The notes under the pieces: model-generated | Seen by the model: the letters and a program-made list of their open reading frames with translations, nothing else | Told to the model about the DNA's origin: nothing | Database searches by the model: none | Position numbers and translations under genes: made by a program | Assembly: GCA_023627715.1 (NCBI GenBank) | Contig: JAMAHW010000072.1 | Span: forward strand, 155,851 to 219,850 | Reading direction: 5' to 3' | DNA: 64,000 bases | From: Periconia sp. R9002 | Lineage: Eukaryota; Ascomycota; Dothideomycetes; Pleosporales; Periconiaceae | Part shown: one piece after another, positions 11,303 through 22,061 of the stretch | How positions within the stretch are numbered: position 1 is the stretch's first letter | Layout: the number at the start of each line of letters is the position of its first letter

Positions 11303-11924
11303 GATTGCAGTTGGTGTAGTGCGGGAGTGATTGGGGTTGTTTTGCGTGGGAGGTGCGAGATATAGAGTGATGCTGTGCAAGAATGAACGCACGCGTATAT
11401 TCATTTAAGAGATAATCGACAGCGTACCATTCGTCCTTGGTCATAATTATGAGAAGATGCATACATAAGACTTCTCGTTCGTGCTCAACCCGACTATTTC
11501 TTAAACAACATGTACGAATGAAGTAATCATGCATAAGAAACAGCACCAATACAAAGGGTAATCAAGCATGGAAAGAATCACGCTATTGATAAATTTTCAA
11601 GATCGCTATGCAAAGCCTCGAATAATTTATAACAGGGGGAGAGAGGAGCGTGGGGCGTGTAAGATTAATGATGTTTTGCCTTTTTGATGGAAATAAAGAT
11701 GGAAGGTTTTGAAAGAGGAGTACGTGCTGCGTGATAATGAGTGGGAAACATATTGGTGAGTATAATTCAGCAAGACATGGCATTCAAAACCTGTGATTTA
11801 GGTACCTTGCTACTTTGCATATCTGTATTCAGCGTTTGGGAGAAAAAAAAAAGACTCCTGCTGCACAACATAACCGCAAAACAAAACCCAATTTCAAAAC
11901 TCAAAGACCTACTACCTGTCTCTC
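11303..11924. other. convergent spacer between DUF1996 paralogues
   Basis: 622 bases holding the 3' ends of both paralogues. AT-rich around 11580-11720. No gene is supported. Confidence 0.5.
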
Positions 11925-13179
11925 CTAAGGCATAAACCCACCGGGAAGTGCCGTAAGCCCTATACGTAAACGTCAGCCATCAACTCACATCACAAGGGAG
12001 GGGAAGCGCAAAGCAAAAAAAACTCACAACTATCATAATCCTCCCCCACCATATCCTTAACCGTACACTTATTCTGCGCCGCAATATTCTGCGTCTTCAG
12101 CGTCGGGGCCGTAACATACGTATGCCCATCCAGATGCTTCTACAACGAATCATCCTTCCACCCAAACAAATAATCCGCATGCGTCGAGTACCCCGTCTTA
12201 TCCCCACTCGACCACACAAACGGCTGACTCCCATCGGCGGGCCAATCCGCAGGATTATTAAACTGTTTCGTATCCCAGACGGTTTCGAGGAGGATTTGCG
12301 GGAGGCGGACGGGGTGTGTGGAAGGACATGGGCCGCCGGACTCGAAGGTCCCTGTTTCCGGGTACGAAACGTGGTCCTGGTGGTTCGGGGAGTCGAGGTT
12401 GACGCCGTCCCAGCACGTCGGGAAGCGGTGGTTGATCATGATGCCGACGGGGCAGGGTTTGGTTGGGAAGTTGAGGGACTCGGGCGCGCGCGTGCCTTCG
12501 TTTTGCATGCATGTGTAGGTGAGTTGGCGATTGGTGGCGATGGATTCGTTGCGCTCGCGGTAGTTGACGTTGCCGGCGAGCATACGGAAACCGGGTTTGA
12601 AGGCTGTTACGGAGGATTTTTGCGCGGTGTCAAAGAGTGCGTCCGACATGTAGTAGACGACCATGCCGCCTTGGGTGCCTTCCATGCCTTGTTGCGCGCG
12701 TTGCGGGACGCGCTTGTAGGTTCCGTTGCGGGCTTTGAAGAAGAGGACTGCGGTCCAGTAGCTGTGGGTGGGGGTTAGGTGGGTGGAGATGGGATAGATG
12801 GGTTTTTGAGGGTGGAAAACTTACTTTGAGAAATCCTCAGTGAACTGACAACTCGTGCACGTCGATTGCTTGACTAAATCATGCTTCCCGATATCCATGG
12901 AGATGTTGAACGAGTTCTGGCACGAACCTTGCGTAAGCACACGTACATGTTCGAATCTCTTCCTCCGCGCGTGCCAAAGGGAAAGGAAGTGCAATAGGAT
13001 GAGTATCTTACGCCTCCAATGATCTGATGCAGATGCGGCGAGGGGCTCTGGCCATTGTTGACGAGCGGGTCGAGACGCTGGATCGACGACTTTGCGCATC
13101 CAAAGCGGAGAAGCGCGGTGGAGGGCGTGAAGAGAGTGGCTAGGACGCCAATACTGTGTGTGAGAGTTGCTGACTTCAT
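11925..13179 (-). CDS. DUF1996-domain secreted protein (copy B, premature stop)
   Basis: Minus-strand exons 13179-13012, 12916-12825, 12761-12028 and 11959-11925, with introns of 95, 63 and 68 bases. ATG at 13179 begins a signal peptide. The same blocks as copy A follow: SPHLHQIIGG, CTSCQFTEDFSN, FPTCWDGVNLDSPNHQDH, DGSQPFVWSSGD and FGWKDD. At 12140-12142 the frame reads TAG where copy A has glutamine (TTG-CAA). The frame stays open and family-like after it, through a normal last intron to WLTALPG. The stop is codon 294 of 343, so translation would give 293 residues and lose the last 48. A CAG-to-TAG change is a CpA-to-TpA transition, as RIP makes. A sequencing error is the alternative. Confidence 0.75.
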
Positions 13180-14093
13180 CTTGAAAATGCAAATAAAACT
13201 CTCGTATATATTGTGTATCTGTGTTTGAACTTCTCTTCCCAAGTCAAGCCAAGTACTTGGGGAAAAGGTGAGGGGGGATTGAAGTCGTTCAAACCCTATC
13301 AATAACCACGAGCAACGTCCGTAAAGTCTCAACAAATAACTCTCTCCTTCTCTTTTTCCGAAGGGGAATGCGAATCGATTATATCAACACCATCTGATCC
13401 TCTCCGCAAGAGCACATCACCCACACACATATCCACCCAACCAACTAACTGCCTATCACCACCGGAACCATCTCCAACCCTCTAAACCTTCTGGGCGCGC
13501 GAACTGCCGAACCCCCCAGCTCCCCAAGTCCCAAATTGCCGTAAATGAAGCTGCATACCCCAGATCCAAATACCCTCCCTCTTCGCTAATTAACCATCAA
13601 TCTAACGGCCCTATAAGCGACGAACCATCGTGCATCCCTTGGCACTTCGACATCATACTCCAAGAAAAGGTGGTTGTCCGTGGAATGATATATCCGATCG
13701 ATAGTTAAGAATCTGTACAACTTCTTTTTTTAATCGAAGGGCTTGGTTGGTTCAAATGAGTGCGTACGCTATCTCCCTTTCCTTTCATGCGTCAACGTGA
13801 ATGAAGGATAGAGAAGATCAATGTGGGGTACATAGTTAAGACCCGTCCGAGGCGGATCTATGTGACCGAGCGCTGGGGACTTACATACCTATCTTGTTGA
13901 ACCAATTTCTATCTCTTGAGTCTGCATTATAGATACACACACTCTATATCACACGCGCACGCGGGAACTACACTTCCCATCCCTCTCCATATCAATCACT
14001 TAACCCCATCCATCTCCATATCCTCATACTCCTCACACCCCAACTCCACCTTCCTCACACACCCACCCCAACAACAAAATCACACCCGCAAAA
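13180..14093. other. divergent intergenic region
   Basis: Upstream of both the minus-strand DUF1996 copy B and the plus-strand small secreted protein. The last 120 bases before 14094 are C/A-rich with many CA and CCA runs. No gene is seen. Confidence 0.5.
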
Positions 14094-14469
14094 ATGCTCC
14101 TCCTCCTAACCATCACGCTCCTCCCAACCCTCACCCTCGCCTCCACCATCCCAAACCACCACCACCAACGCGCCGCATACCCAGAATGCACTTTCGCCCG
14201 CGCACAAACCGAAACCTGCCTCGCCGTCATCAACGCAAACGCCTGCTACAACGCGGTCAAGTTCACGGGAGCGAACACGCTGCAATGTGTGGATGGAACA
14301 AATGATGCGGATCGGAAGAAGAAGGTGAGTAGTTTGTGCTTCAGGGGAAGAAGGGGAGGTTTGTGTTTGATGTTTGATGCTAATGATGGCGGGTTTGTAG
14401 GTCTGCCAGTGCTGTACGTGCGTTGGGAATGTGATGTGTGATTGGGCTACGAAGCAGAAGTATTGTTAG
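14094..14469 (+). CDS. small secreted cysteine-rich protein (effector-like)
   Basis: Two exons, 14094-14324 and 14401-14469, joined in phase 0 across a 76-base intron (GTGAGT donor, TTTGTAG acceptor), give 99 residues. An N-terminal hydrophobic signal peptide (LLLLTITLLPTLTLAS) precedes a mature part with ten cysteines, an even number fitting five disulphides. Six of them lie in the second exon (VCQCCTCVG ... MCDW ... KYC). Small size, secretion and high cysteine content are the usual criteria for candidate effectors or antimicrobial-type proteins in fungi. No named family is recognised. A histidine run (HHH) just after the signal peptide may be part of a short propeptide. Confidence 0.7.
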
Positions 14470-14824
14470 ATGCCTTTTTTTTCTCTGGTGGGTTTGTGTG
14501 GAGGGTGGAGGGTGTGTATGTGTGTGTGGTTTAACGGCTTGAGATGGTTGATCTATGTTGATGATCGTACTTGTATTATCTGGTGGATCGGTGGTGAATA
14601 GCAAATGAAGGGTCTCCTCTCTTTTTGTGTATATGAAGGGATTGATGCGTTGTTAAGCTTTTTTGTGGTGTCGATGTATGGCAAGACTTTTCTTGTTTGC
14701 TGTTCTTTTTCGGGGTACGGAATATGCCTAGGTAGGGGGGGGGGGGGGGAAACAAATGAAAACCATAGGTAAAAAAAAAAGGACAACTTTTGACGGAAAA
14801 AAATGGCGGATAGGGAAATTTTAC

Positions 14825-14834
14825 NNNNNNNNNN
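14825..14834. other. assembly gap (10 N)
   Basis: Ten consecutive undetermined bases. The length is probably a placeholder rather than the true gap size. Confidence 0.95.
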
Positions 14835-14842
14835 GCCGCCCG

Positions 14843-14893
<51 letters not shown>
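14843..14893. repeat. poly-C homopolymer (about 51 bases)
   Basis: An uninterrupted C run directly right of the gap. With the G run about 90 bases to the left, it probably explains why assembly failed here. The exact length is not trustworthy. Confidence 0.9.
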
Positions 14894-14895
<2 letters not shown>

Positions 14896-15307
14896 AGGGA
14901 CTACATGAGGTATCAATAAGAGGACAACTTTGAACGGAAAAAAAGGGCGGATCGGCAATGTGTCAAAGGCCACTACGTGTATGTTTTAAGTTTGATGGTT
15001 TGATGGCTTGATGGCGTGGAAATGCATTTAGTTTTTCTTCTCTCTAAACCTAACCCAATTGATGTGGGTGGGTGGGCATGTGAAAGGAATGAGAAGGAGA
15101 GGCAGAGAGGGGGTATATGTATATATGTACATGCAGTGCAAGGCCAAGGTAGATGATGTTCAAGGTATATCTTTATCCAAAAAATGGCAGTCAAGTCAGG
15201 TGCAGTTCGGACTCGATACCCAGTCCTACGTAGCAGACTTTCCTGACCTCCTAAACCCCCCTCAAATTTTTCATGCAAAGATCGATAGGTGCCACCCACT
15301 CCCTTTG

Positions 15308-17500
15308 CTAGACCTGTACCATCTCGACCCAGCCCTCGCGATTCCTCGCCTGCTTTCCAGGCTCGCCTGCGTTGCCGTTGCCGGTGAGTTCCTTGGCCAT
15401 CTGGTCTTTGGCACCGCGCCGCCTCGCGCGTTCCCGCACGCTGCGTTCCTCCTTTTCGCATTCTTTGATGGACTGGGCGATCTCGAGCTCTTCGAAGCGT
15501 GCGTCTTGGAGGTTGAGTTTTTGCCATTGCGGGTGCTTTTGGCAGCGCTTCTTCATGCACACTACGTTCTCGTCGTTGTTCTCGCCATTGGCGTCTGGCA
15601 TGTCGACGTCATTATCGGTCGTGGTGGTGGGATTGGGCGCAGAGGAGAGTTGCTCGGCCGTTGGCGAAAGCGTTGAGAATTGGAAGGCTGCGTAGCCTTG
15701 CTTGCTGTTGCGCCAGCGGAGGAATTCGGCGTCGGACCACGAGAGTCGCGAGTCGTAGCCGCAAAAGTCTTTCGCCTTCATTTTCTCGCGCTCGGCGACT
15801 CGTAGAGCTTGCTCCTTAGCCATGCTGACAAACTTTTCGCGATCCTTGAGAACTTCGAGGCGGTCTTTGAGTTGAGACTTTTCCTTGTGCAATGCCGTCA
15901 GACGCTCCTTTTCGCCGGCTGTGAGGGAGAGGTCTTCCAAAGACGGGCCATCGAATGCAATTTGGGTTGGGGATGCGGTCTGGGGCGGGGAGAGAACACC
16001 AGAACCAAGCGCTTTGAATGCCTGGATCTCTTTGCACGGCTCGAGCAAGGCCTTGAGGTCTTTGGCGCGCAGGACACCGCCTAGTGGTGTAGGCTCATCG
16101 TCCTCGTCTGACCCTGCTTCTTCGCCGTGCTTCCCGTTCTTCTTTTTCGATTTCTTGGGCTTCGCATTGGCGGCCTTGGCGCCAGCCGTGCGTTGCAGTT
16201 GTTCCGTGAAGAAAGCCGCTCCGCATTCGTCCGAGCAATACTTGCTTTCCTTGCCTTTAGTCAGGCGCGCAGGTTTTCTACAACCGTTGCGTCGGCACAT
16301 GGGCTTATACGTCGTCTGTCCCCGTCCCTTCTCCTCGCAAAGCGGGCAGATGAACTTATCAACCAAGTCCTCGTCTGCTTGCTGCATGTTGACGCAGCTA
16401 CCGTGGAACCAGTCATCGCAACCACCGTCACAGCCGATCATCCACCTATGGTTGTCCGGCTTCTTGCAGATGCAATAAAGGGTACTGTCTTCCGAGGAGG
16501 AGTCATCATCGGATGGGTGGACTTGGGACGAGTGGTCAGGAGCGGGCGACGAACCTGCCACTGGCGTCCCTGCCTGCGAACGGCTCTTTGCGGTTCTGCT
16601 TGGTGGATTCTTCCCGGAACGTGAGGTAGGAGTAACGGACCGGACACTGGCATCGCGGTCTGTATCAATCTTTCGTTTTTTCGCGGGCTTTTTCGCCGTT
16701 GCGGTGCCTTTCTTTTTAATCGCCGATGTAGACCCTGGCGCGGGGCGTTTCTTGGATGGAGCAGGCTTTGGCTCGGTGGGTGAAGTGACACCCTCAGCGA
16801 TGCTTGCGTTGCGCTTGACGCGCAGGCCCAAATCCTGTTTTGCAAGTTCAATCGCCTTCAAAGTCTCCGCATCAATGTTTTCCGCCGTAACCGATGATTG
16901 TCGTTCCGCCGGCGACTGAACCGTGGCAATTGGAGGTGTTTCGCGTGATGTGGGTGTGAATTCATCTTTGATGATAGGCAGCTGGGGAGCTGGACCGTCG
17001 GCGGGTGAGTGTTGCGTATCATGTGTTGGCCCGGTGGACATGTTCTGGATGGGAGCCAAGACGGGCGCGGGTGAGGTACGAGCGGCGGCTAACGAGACGG
17101 ATTGGCGGCGCTGCTCTTCGGGCGATTTAGAGCCATGGTGATAGTGTTCGAGCGTGGGCGAATGCGATTGAGGTTGTTGGGCGGGTGGATCGGGTTCGAC
17201 AGGGGCAACGGCATCGCGCGAGTGGGAGCTGAAGCTGGCGGAGCGGGGGTGTGGCGGCGGGTGATTGGAAGCGGTCGGCGAGGGCAATTCGCGAGTTGAA
17301 GCTGTAGTCGGGGCATACTGCTGGCCGCTTCCCAAGGTGGCGAGGGTGGTGAGAGCGTCGGCGGCTTCGTATGTGGTGTGGGCGACGTAGGCCGGGTCGG
17401 TGGGCGGTGGCGGCGGCGGAGGTTGTTGCTGCGATTGAGACTGCGACGCGCGCCGTCCGCCCGCAGCTTCGTGATTGAGCAAGTCGTCGATGCTGCTCAT
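15308..17500 (-). CDS. PHD-finger protein, Spp1/Cfp1-like subunit of the Set1 (COMPASS) H3K4 methyltransferase
   Basis: Single exon of 730 residues. The ATG at 17500 (MSSIDDLLNHEA) was chosen over a longer non-ATG frame. The first 330 residues are low-complexity and basic (Q/P/S-rich, then KKR-rich stretches with possible nuclear signals). A PHD finger follows at about 338-392 (YCICKKPDNHRWMIGCDGGC..WFHGSCV..ICPLC). Then comes the Cfp1-type cysteine module at about 403-440 (CRRNGCRKPARLTKGKESKYCSDECG) and a coiled, charged C-terminal half with further Cys/His residues. PHD plus this C-terminal module is the Spp1/CXXC1 arrangement. Its PHD reads H3K4me3 and steers Set1 in the nucleus. Orthology is inferred from domain order only. 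Confidence 0.82.
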   Translation of the reverse strand: MSSIDDLLNHEAAGGRRASQSQSQQQPPPPPPPTDPAYVAHTTYEAADALTTLATLGSGQQYAPTTASTRELPSPTASNHPPPHPRSASFSSHSRDAVAPVEPDPPAQQPQSHSPTLEHYHHGSKSPEEQRRQSVSLAAARTSPAPVLAPIQNMSTGPTHDTQHSPADGPAPQLPIIKDEFTPTSRETPPIATVQSPAERQSSVTAENIDAETLKAIELAKQDLGLRVKRNASIAEGVTSPTEPKPAPSKKRPAPGSTSAIKKKGTATAKKPAKKRKIDTDRDASVRSVTPTSRSGKNPPSRTAKSRSQAGTPVAGSSPAPDHSSQVHPSDDDSSSEDSTLYCICKKPDNHRWMIGCDGGCDDWFHGSCVNMQQADEDLVDKFICPLCEEKGRGQTTYKPMCRRNGCRKPARLTKGKESKYCSDECGAAFFTEQLQRTAGAKAANAKPKKSKKKNGKHGEEAGSDEDDEPTPLGGVLRAKDLKALLEPCKEIQAFKALGSGVLSPPQTASPTQIAFDGPSLEDLSLTAGEKERLTALHKEKSQLKDRLEVLKDREKFVSMAKEQALRVAEREKMKAKDFCGYDSRLSWSDAEFLRWRNSKQGYAAFQFSTLSPTAEQLSSAPNPTTTTDNDVDMPDANGENNDENVVCMKKRCQKHPQWQKLNLQDARFEELEIAQSIKECEKEERSVRERARRRGAKDQMAKELTGNGNAGEPGKQARNREGWVEMVQV

Positions 17501-18397
17501 GGTGGAGAGGGTGGAGAAGGAGAGAAGATGGGTGTTGGCGGAGGACAAGATGCGATGGTTGGAGAGGCAAGTGGTTGCTTTTGATCAGAAATGAGGTGGG
17601 TGGTGATGGGATGACCACTATGATGAAAGATGCATGGCGGATGATGAGTGGAACGGTCGATTAAATAAAATGAATTAGTAAGAAGGACAAGAAAAAAGGC
17701 GCGACCGCGATGAGGGACAAGACAGGGCCAGGAGAGAAGAGGAGAGGAGAGAGATGAGAGAGGGAGCGTTGGCTAGTTGGCTAGGTGGTGAGTGGTGAGA
17801 CGAGATGAGCCGGGACGAGAGAATTGAAGAAAACGCACAATTGGCGCTTGCGGCCCATGTCGTAATCAACCATCATGACCCAAAACCCCTCTATTGCGTA
17901 TTGTGGGGGAGGCTCCACAGCTATTCCCCTCTAATGGCCTACAAGTACACCAAGACCCAGGCTATTGTCGTCTCCACTCTCACTCCAGTTATTTTACTAC
18001 TGTGTACTGACTTGCTGAAAGACCCATTTCTTGCAGTATCGAGCCATCGAGCCTTCATTCGCCATTCACCGATCTTGCTCGCGCTGCCAGCTAGCTATGC
18101 AATGGCACCGGGCCCCAGCCAAACACAGATGCAGTTTCCGGTCGCATGACAGAAGCTGCATATTCACCAACCCTCTGGACATGACCACAACAGCCATTCT
18201 CCAGTAGCGCTGTAGCAGCAAGTCAAGGCCCGTCTCGCGCCAAACAGCCGACAATAGCAGCTTGTCGGCTCCTACTCCACTTTCCGGCCCCCGCCGTGAC
18301 CTCATTCCAAACCCCAGCCATCTTAGCCTTCCCAAAACCTGTCTAATATCTCTCTTCAAGGTATTGTCCGTGGTTATTGATTGAAGTCGTAGAATCT
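17501..18397. other. intergenic, no supported gene
   Basis: Contains the promoter of the minus-strand PHD gene (purine-rich leader near 17690-17830) and the 3' region of the Nse3 gene. No other coding signal is seen. Confidence 0.5.
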
Positions 18398-19544
18398 TCA
18401 TCCATCATCGTCGGAATCTCTTCGTCGCGGTCTTCCCACTCTTCGAGGCACAGGTTGCGCATTTGCTGCTTCATCCTGGTCCGCGTCGCCATCCTCGCCT
18501 CCGAGTCCCAGACTTCTGGTCAGCCGCTGCTCTAGATCCTCTGGCCCATCGCCGTAGACGGCTCTCACGAGATTCGCCGCGCCGTCTTTGCCTACCTCCA
18601 CCTTTCCACGCGGGCCTACCATGTAGTTAATGGTATCTTCACCACCGCTCGAGTCCTTGATCTTGACAATGTATCCTTCCCTGGTCATGCGCGCCAACAC
18701 TTTCTCTGTAGTATCGACGGGCGTGATCCGGTCTGCATTCAGGCGTCGCAGTTGTCTCTCAAGCTTGCCTTCGGACAGCGTGCCACCCGAGAGGAGTATG
18801 AATGCAATCACAGCAGTGTATAGGCCGATGTAAGCCGCTTCTGTGTCTTCCTCATCTTCCGGTGGTTCACGCCCAGGTCCTACAATGTTGGCCGTGCGAT
18901 AGACGTCAGGCAGCATGCTCTGCAGCACCCACATGTTGCTGGATTTGGGCGCGGCATCGGAGGCAGCAATAGCAGCTGTGAAAAACACAAGAGATCAATA
19001 TTCATGTCGCTGTTATATACGGCAGGGCCAACACATACCTCGCCGCTGGCGGACCGTCACTTTCTCTCGACTTGGTAGCTCTACCATGCGCATGCCGAAT
19101 ATGTCCATGAGTTTTCCGTTTGCGACTTCGAAAACTTGCCGAAATGATCGAGTATGTGAGCCCAGTACTGTCCAAGTCAGTTCATCTGTGCCCCTGATTG
19201 CAAGTTCCGCCAAGTGTATTCCCAACCTTTTTGACCAATATCCTGCCTCTTGATCGGTATGCGTGAATATTCGCAGGCCAGTGCATAGCGAACCAGGCCT
19301 TTTGCAAGCTGATCAATGCTACCGCTTCCACTTCCTCCTCCTACCTCTGTCTCTCCTTCATTCTCCTCTATTTCATCAAGATCGTCGTTATCAAGCGATT
19401 CTTCCTGACGTCGGTTTCGTTGAAGAGGTGTGGGGGAAGGCTCGTCGTCAGTTGGCTGCGAATACAGCAGTTAGACATATCTCCCATGCGAAGATTCCTT
19501 TCCTTTGCACTTACTGCGCGACGTTTCCGGTTTGAAGGGGGCAT
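18398..19544 (-). CDS. Nse3 / MAGE-domain subunit of the SMC5-SMC6 complex
   Basis: Four exons on the minus strand: 19544-19515, 19455-19227, 19167-19039 and 18975-18398. The introns are 59, 59 and 63 bases and every junction is in frame, giving 321 residues. After a short basic start (MPPSNRKRR) and an acidic linker, the MAGE homology domain appears: LVRYALACEYSRIPIKRQDI, VLGSHTRSFRQVFEVANGKL, FGMRMVEL, then AAYIGLYTAVIAFILLSGGTLSEGKLERQLRRL. That last segment is the second winged helix. Nse3 partners Nse1 and Nse4 and loads SMC5/6 on DNA in repair. The C-terminus is acidic and then RRVGRPRRR-basic. The gene is divergent from AIM18 with 309 bases between starts. Confidence 0.85.
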
Positions 19545-19853
19545 TGCTGCGATTGAGTCGATTAATTGGTAGGCGGAGGGGAGGAAGGAATGAGTGAGTG
19601 TGTACCTAGGTACCTAAGTAGAGGTAGGTGGGGCAGGATATGTTACATGTAATCTTTCTCCAGGCAGGCGGAACACGCGCGACGCGTCAGTCACGTGGCC
19701 GGGAGCTTTTCTCCGAAACCCCCGACGTCAATTGATCCTTCACGGCGCTAGCTTGGCTAGCCGCTTGGCGCCGACATCATCGTCGTCCAACCTTCGAATG
19801 GACATGTCGAGACCCTCAATGCTCGCCCATCCCCATCTACGATTGCAGCAGCC
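19545..19853. promoter_or_regulatory. bidirectional promoter region Nse3/AIM18
   Basis: 309 bases separate the two divergent ATGs. Inside are a repeated CCTAGGTACCTAAG-like stretch near 19607 and a GC-rich block near 19675-19700 (CGCGCGACGCGTCAGTCACG). Transcription start sites cannot be located by eye. Confidence 0.4.
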
Positions 19854-21230
19854 ATGTTCCCCCTCCGTGCTGCTGCCCGCCGGCCGCTTTCCCGTTGCTT
19901 GAACGCCCCTCGCGCTCCTCCTCGACCTCAACACCACCCAACCCGTTCCTACTCCGAAGCTCGGTATCCCCCAAGAGACGGCGATCGCCCCAAACGAATC
20001 TCTGACATTGATAATGTCTCTGTCCACCGCGCTGACTACATTCGACGGGCACAAGCCGTGCGCCGTCGCAATCGGGCGGCTTTCGCTCTGGTGGTGTGTA
20101 TGGGTGTGACGTACGCCTACGCCCAGATGATACCGCTGCCGGAGGAGCTGCAAAAAGAAAAGGAGAATAGCAAAACAGGCGATAGTGATGGCAAGGAAAG
20201 CAGGGGGGTTTTAGACTTGCTTGGCCAGCGCCCTACCAAAACTGATTCCCCTCGGGCCGCTGTTGAAGAATTCCAAGGCAAGAAGGTTGTAATTGCACCG
20301 GGCGACAAGGTCATTGCCGCACCACCATCCGCCGAACACCCCACCTCATCCGACGTAGACACGGTCGAGCTTGTAGAAACAGGAACATCCTACGTCCCCT
20401 ACTTCCCCCGCACCATCACACTCCCCGACTCAACGGGACCTGAGAAGGTCGAGAGCGAGGCGGAATACACATTGCTCGGTCTCGGCATCCGTAAAGTGTC
20501 CTTCCTCCGCGTCCAGGTCTACGTCGTAGGTCTATACGTCAAGACCGCTTCCCTTCACACTCTGCAGAACCACCTCATCAACACGGTCAACCGCACCGCC
20601 TCTGCTCTCATCCCCGGCGAAAAAGAAGACCTCCGCAAGGCGCTCCTCGACCCAGAACGTAGCAATCAGATCTGGGAAGCTATCCTGAGTGGAAAAGGCA
20701 CAGATGCCGTGGAGACCGCATTCCGCGTCGTCCCCGTCCGTGGGACCGATTTCAAACATCTGCAGGACGGCTGGATGCGCGGCATCGCCTCACGCACCGA
20801 TGAAGTCCGCCGCAAGCAAGCCGAACTGCTCCGTCAGCAGGCCGCAGAACAGAAGCGCATCGCGCTCCCCACGCCCGTTGACGAAGGCGAGTTTGCCGAC
20901 GAATCTTTTGGTCTCGCCATGAAGGAATTCAAGGGCTTATTCCAGGGCCGTGGCAAAGCGCCCAAGGGGAGCGTACTCGTCCTCCGTCGCGACGCCGATG
21001 GCACTCTGACAGCCATGTACCAACCCGTCACCAAGACGAACAAGGGCGAGCGCATGGATGATGTCGTCACCTTGGGAGGTGTCAAAGACGAGCGGGTCAG
21101 TCGGTTGGTGTGGTTGCTATATCTGGGAGGGCAGAATGTGAGCTCTGAGGATGCGAGGAAGAACATCGTAGACGGGTGCATTGGCCTTGTTGAAAGGCCG
21201 GTAGGCACCATTGAAACCATGGTGCAGTAA
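19854..21230 (+). CDS. AIM18: mitochondrial chalcone-isomerase-fold protein AIM18/AIM46-like
   Basis: Single exon, 458 residues, ATG at 19854. The N-terminus is arginine-rich without acids (MFPLRAAARRPLSRCLNAPR), a clear mitochondrial presequence. A single membrane segment follows at about residues 75-92 (FALVVCMGVTYAYA). The second half carries the chalcone-isomerase-like fold: YTLLGLGIRKVSFLRVQVYVVGLYV, the FKHLQDGWMRGI helix, FKGLFQGRGKAPKGSVLVL and a C-terminal VSRLVWLLYLGGQNVSS block. The family is AIM18/AIM46 in yeast, inner-membrane proteins linked to mitochondrial inheritance and not true chalcone isomerases. The gene is conserved and intact here and marks the right end of the housekeeping block. 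Confidence 0.85.
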   Translation: MFPLRAAARRPLSRCLNAPRAPPRPQHHPTRSYSEARYPPRDGDRPKRISDIDNVSVHRADYIRRAQAVRRRNRAAFALVVCMGVTYAYAQMIPLPEELQKEKENSKTGDSDGKESRGVLDLLGQRPTKTDSPRAAVEEFQGKKVVIAPGDKVIAAPPSAEHPTSSDVDTVELVETGTSYVPYFPRTITLPDSTGPEKVESEAEYTLLGLGIRKVSFLRVQVYVVGLYVKTASLHTLQNHLINTVNRTASALIPGEKEDLRKALLDPERSNQIWEAILSGKGTDAVETAFRVVPVRGTDFKHLQDGWMRGIASRTDEVRRKQAELLRQQAAEQKRIALPTPVDEGEFADESFGLAMKEFKGLFQGRGKAPKGSVLVLRRDADGTLTAMYQPVTKTNKGERMDDVVTLGGVKDERVSRLVWLLYLGGQNVSSEDARKNIVDGCIGLVERPVGTIETMVQ

Positions 21231-22061
21231 TCTCTTCCCCCATAACGTCCTACCTATGTACGTTGGCTGTTGGTTAAAAAAATCTGTCGTAACATCTATG
21301 TATATATATAAATCAAACAACATGCAACTAGCTCTTAGTTACAAAACCGCATTGCACCGAAAATCCACACATCCCGTCTTTTTTGATCAAATCAATAATG
21401 GGTTCCTCAACACATCTTCAATGAGACCGTTCTCCTTCTAGTCTTCGCACACTACTGTACCACCGTATAGGTACATTAGCGATCACCTCTTATGACAAAT
21501 CATACTTCTCCCGCCTAAAGTCTTGTTACAGAGATCACAAAATCCCACGTCCCTATCCTCTTGCACGCGGATATCGTAACTCCCTTTAGTCACTGCGGAC
21601 AAGGGTGCCCCGCTAATAACCTAATTGTATCAAATACACTATTAGTATTTTATATATAGAAAGTATATAAAACTAGGGAGTGCGGTGCTTCAAAACTAAA
21701 GAGCATTCCTTTGATATATTCTAGTTTGTAGTAGAGGATGCAACCAGGCCCAAAATCAATCATGGCTGAGTTGAATTCTCGTTACACGACAGCAGGAGCT
21801 CTCTGTATTAGGCTGTGTGGTGCCGGCAATATACATTGAAAACGAAATGGGGCAGTGTAAGGCCAGGCCCGTATTCCACAACGCAGCGTACAGCCTTGCT
21901 TGTTGACCCCGCTCCAACACATTGATAGGTACACGCACGCTCCCACGATTAAAATTTTCACTCCCGCGACGTTGCTGTTGATGATTTTACTCTGAAATGC
22001 CATCAATATAAAACTTTACTCTCCTCCAGAAACATTTGTTTGCATATCTGATCAACTGACT
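21231..22061. other. AT-rich spacer at housekeeping/accessory boundary
   Basis: Becomes strongly AT-rich with TATATA stretches (21640-21670). No intact gene. It marks the change from the conserved block to a region of damaged and lineage-specific genes. Confidence 0.5.

Larger units (their letters stand above)
14470..15307. other. intergenic region containing an assembly gap
   Basis: 3' regions of two convergent genes. It holds a G run near 14737-14750, ten undetermined bases, a long C run, and two similar 40-base segments on either side of the gap. No gene is supported. Confidence 0.7.
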
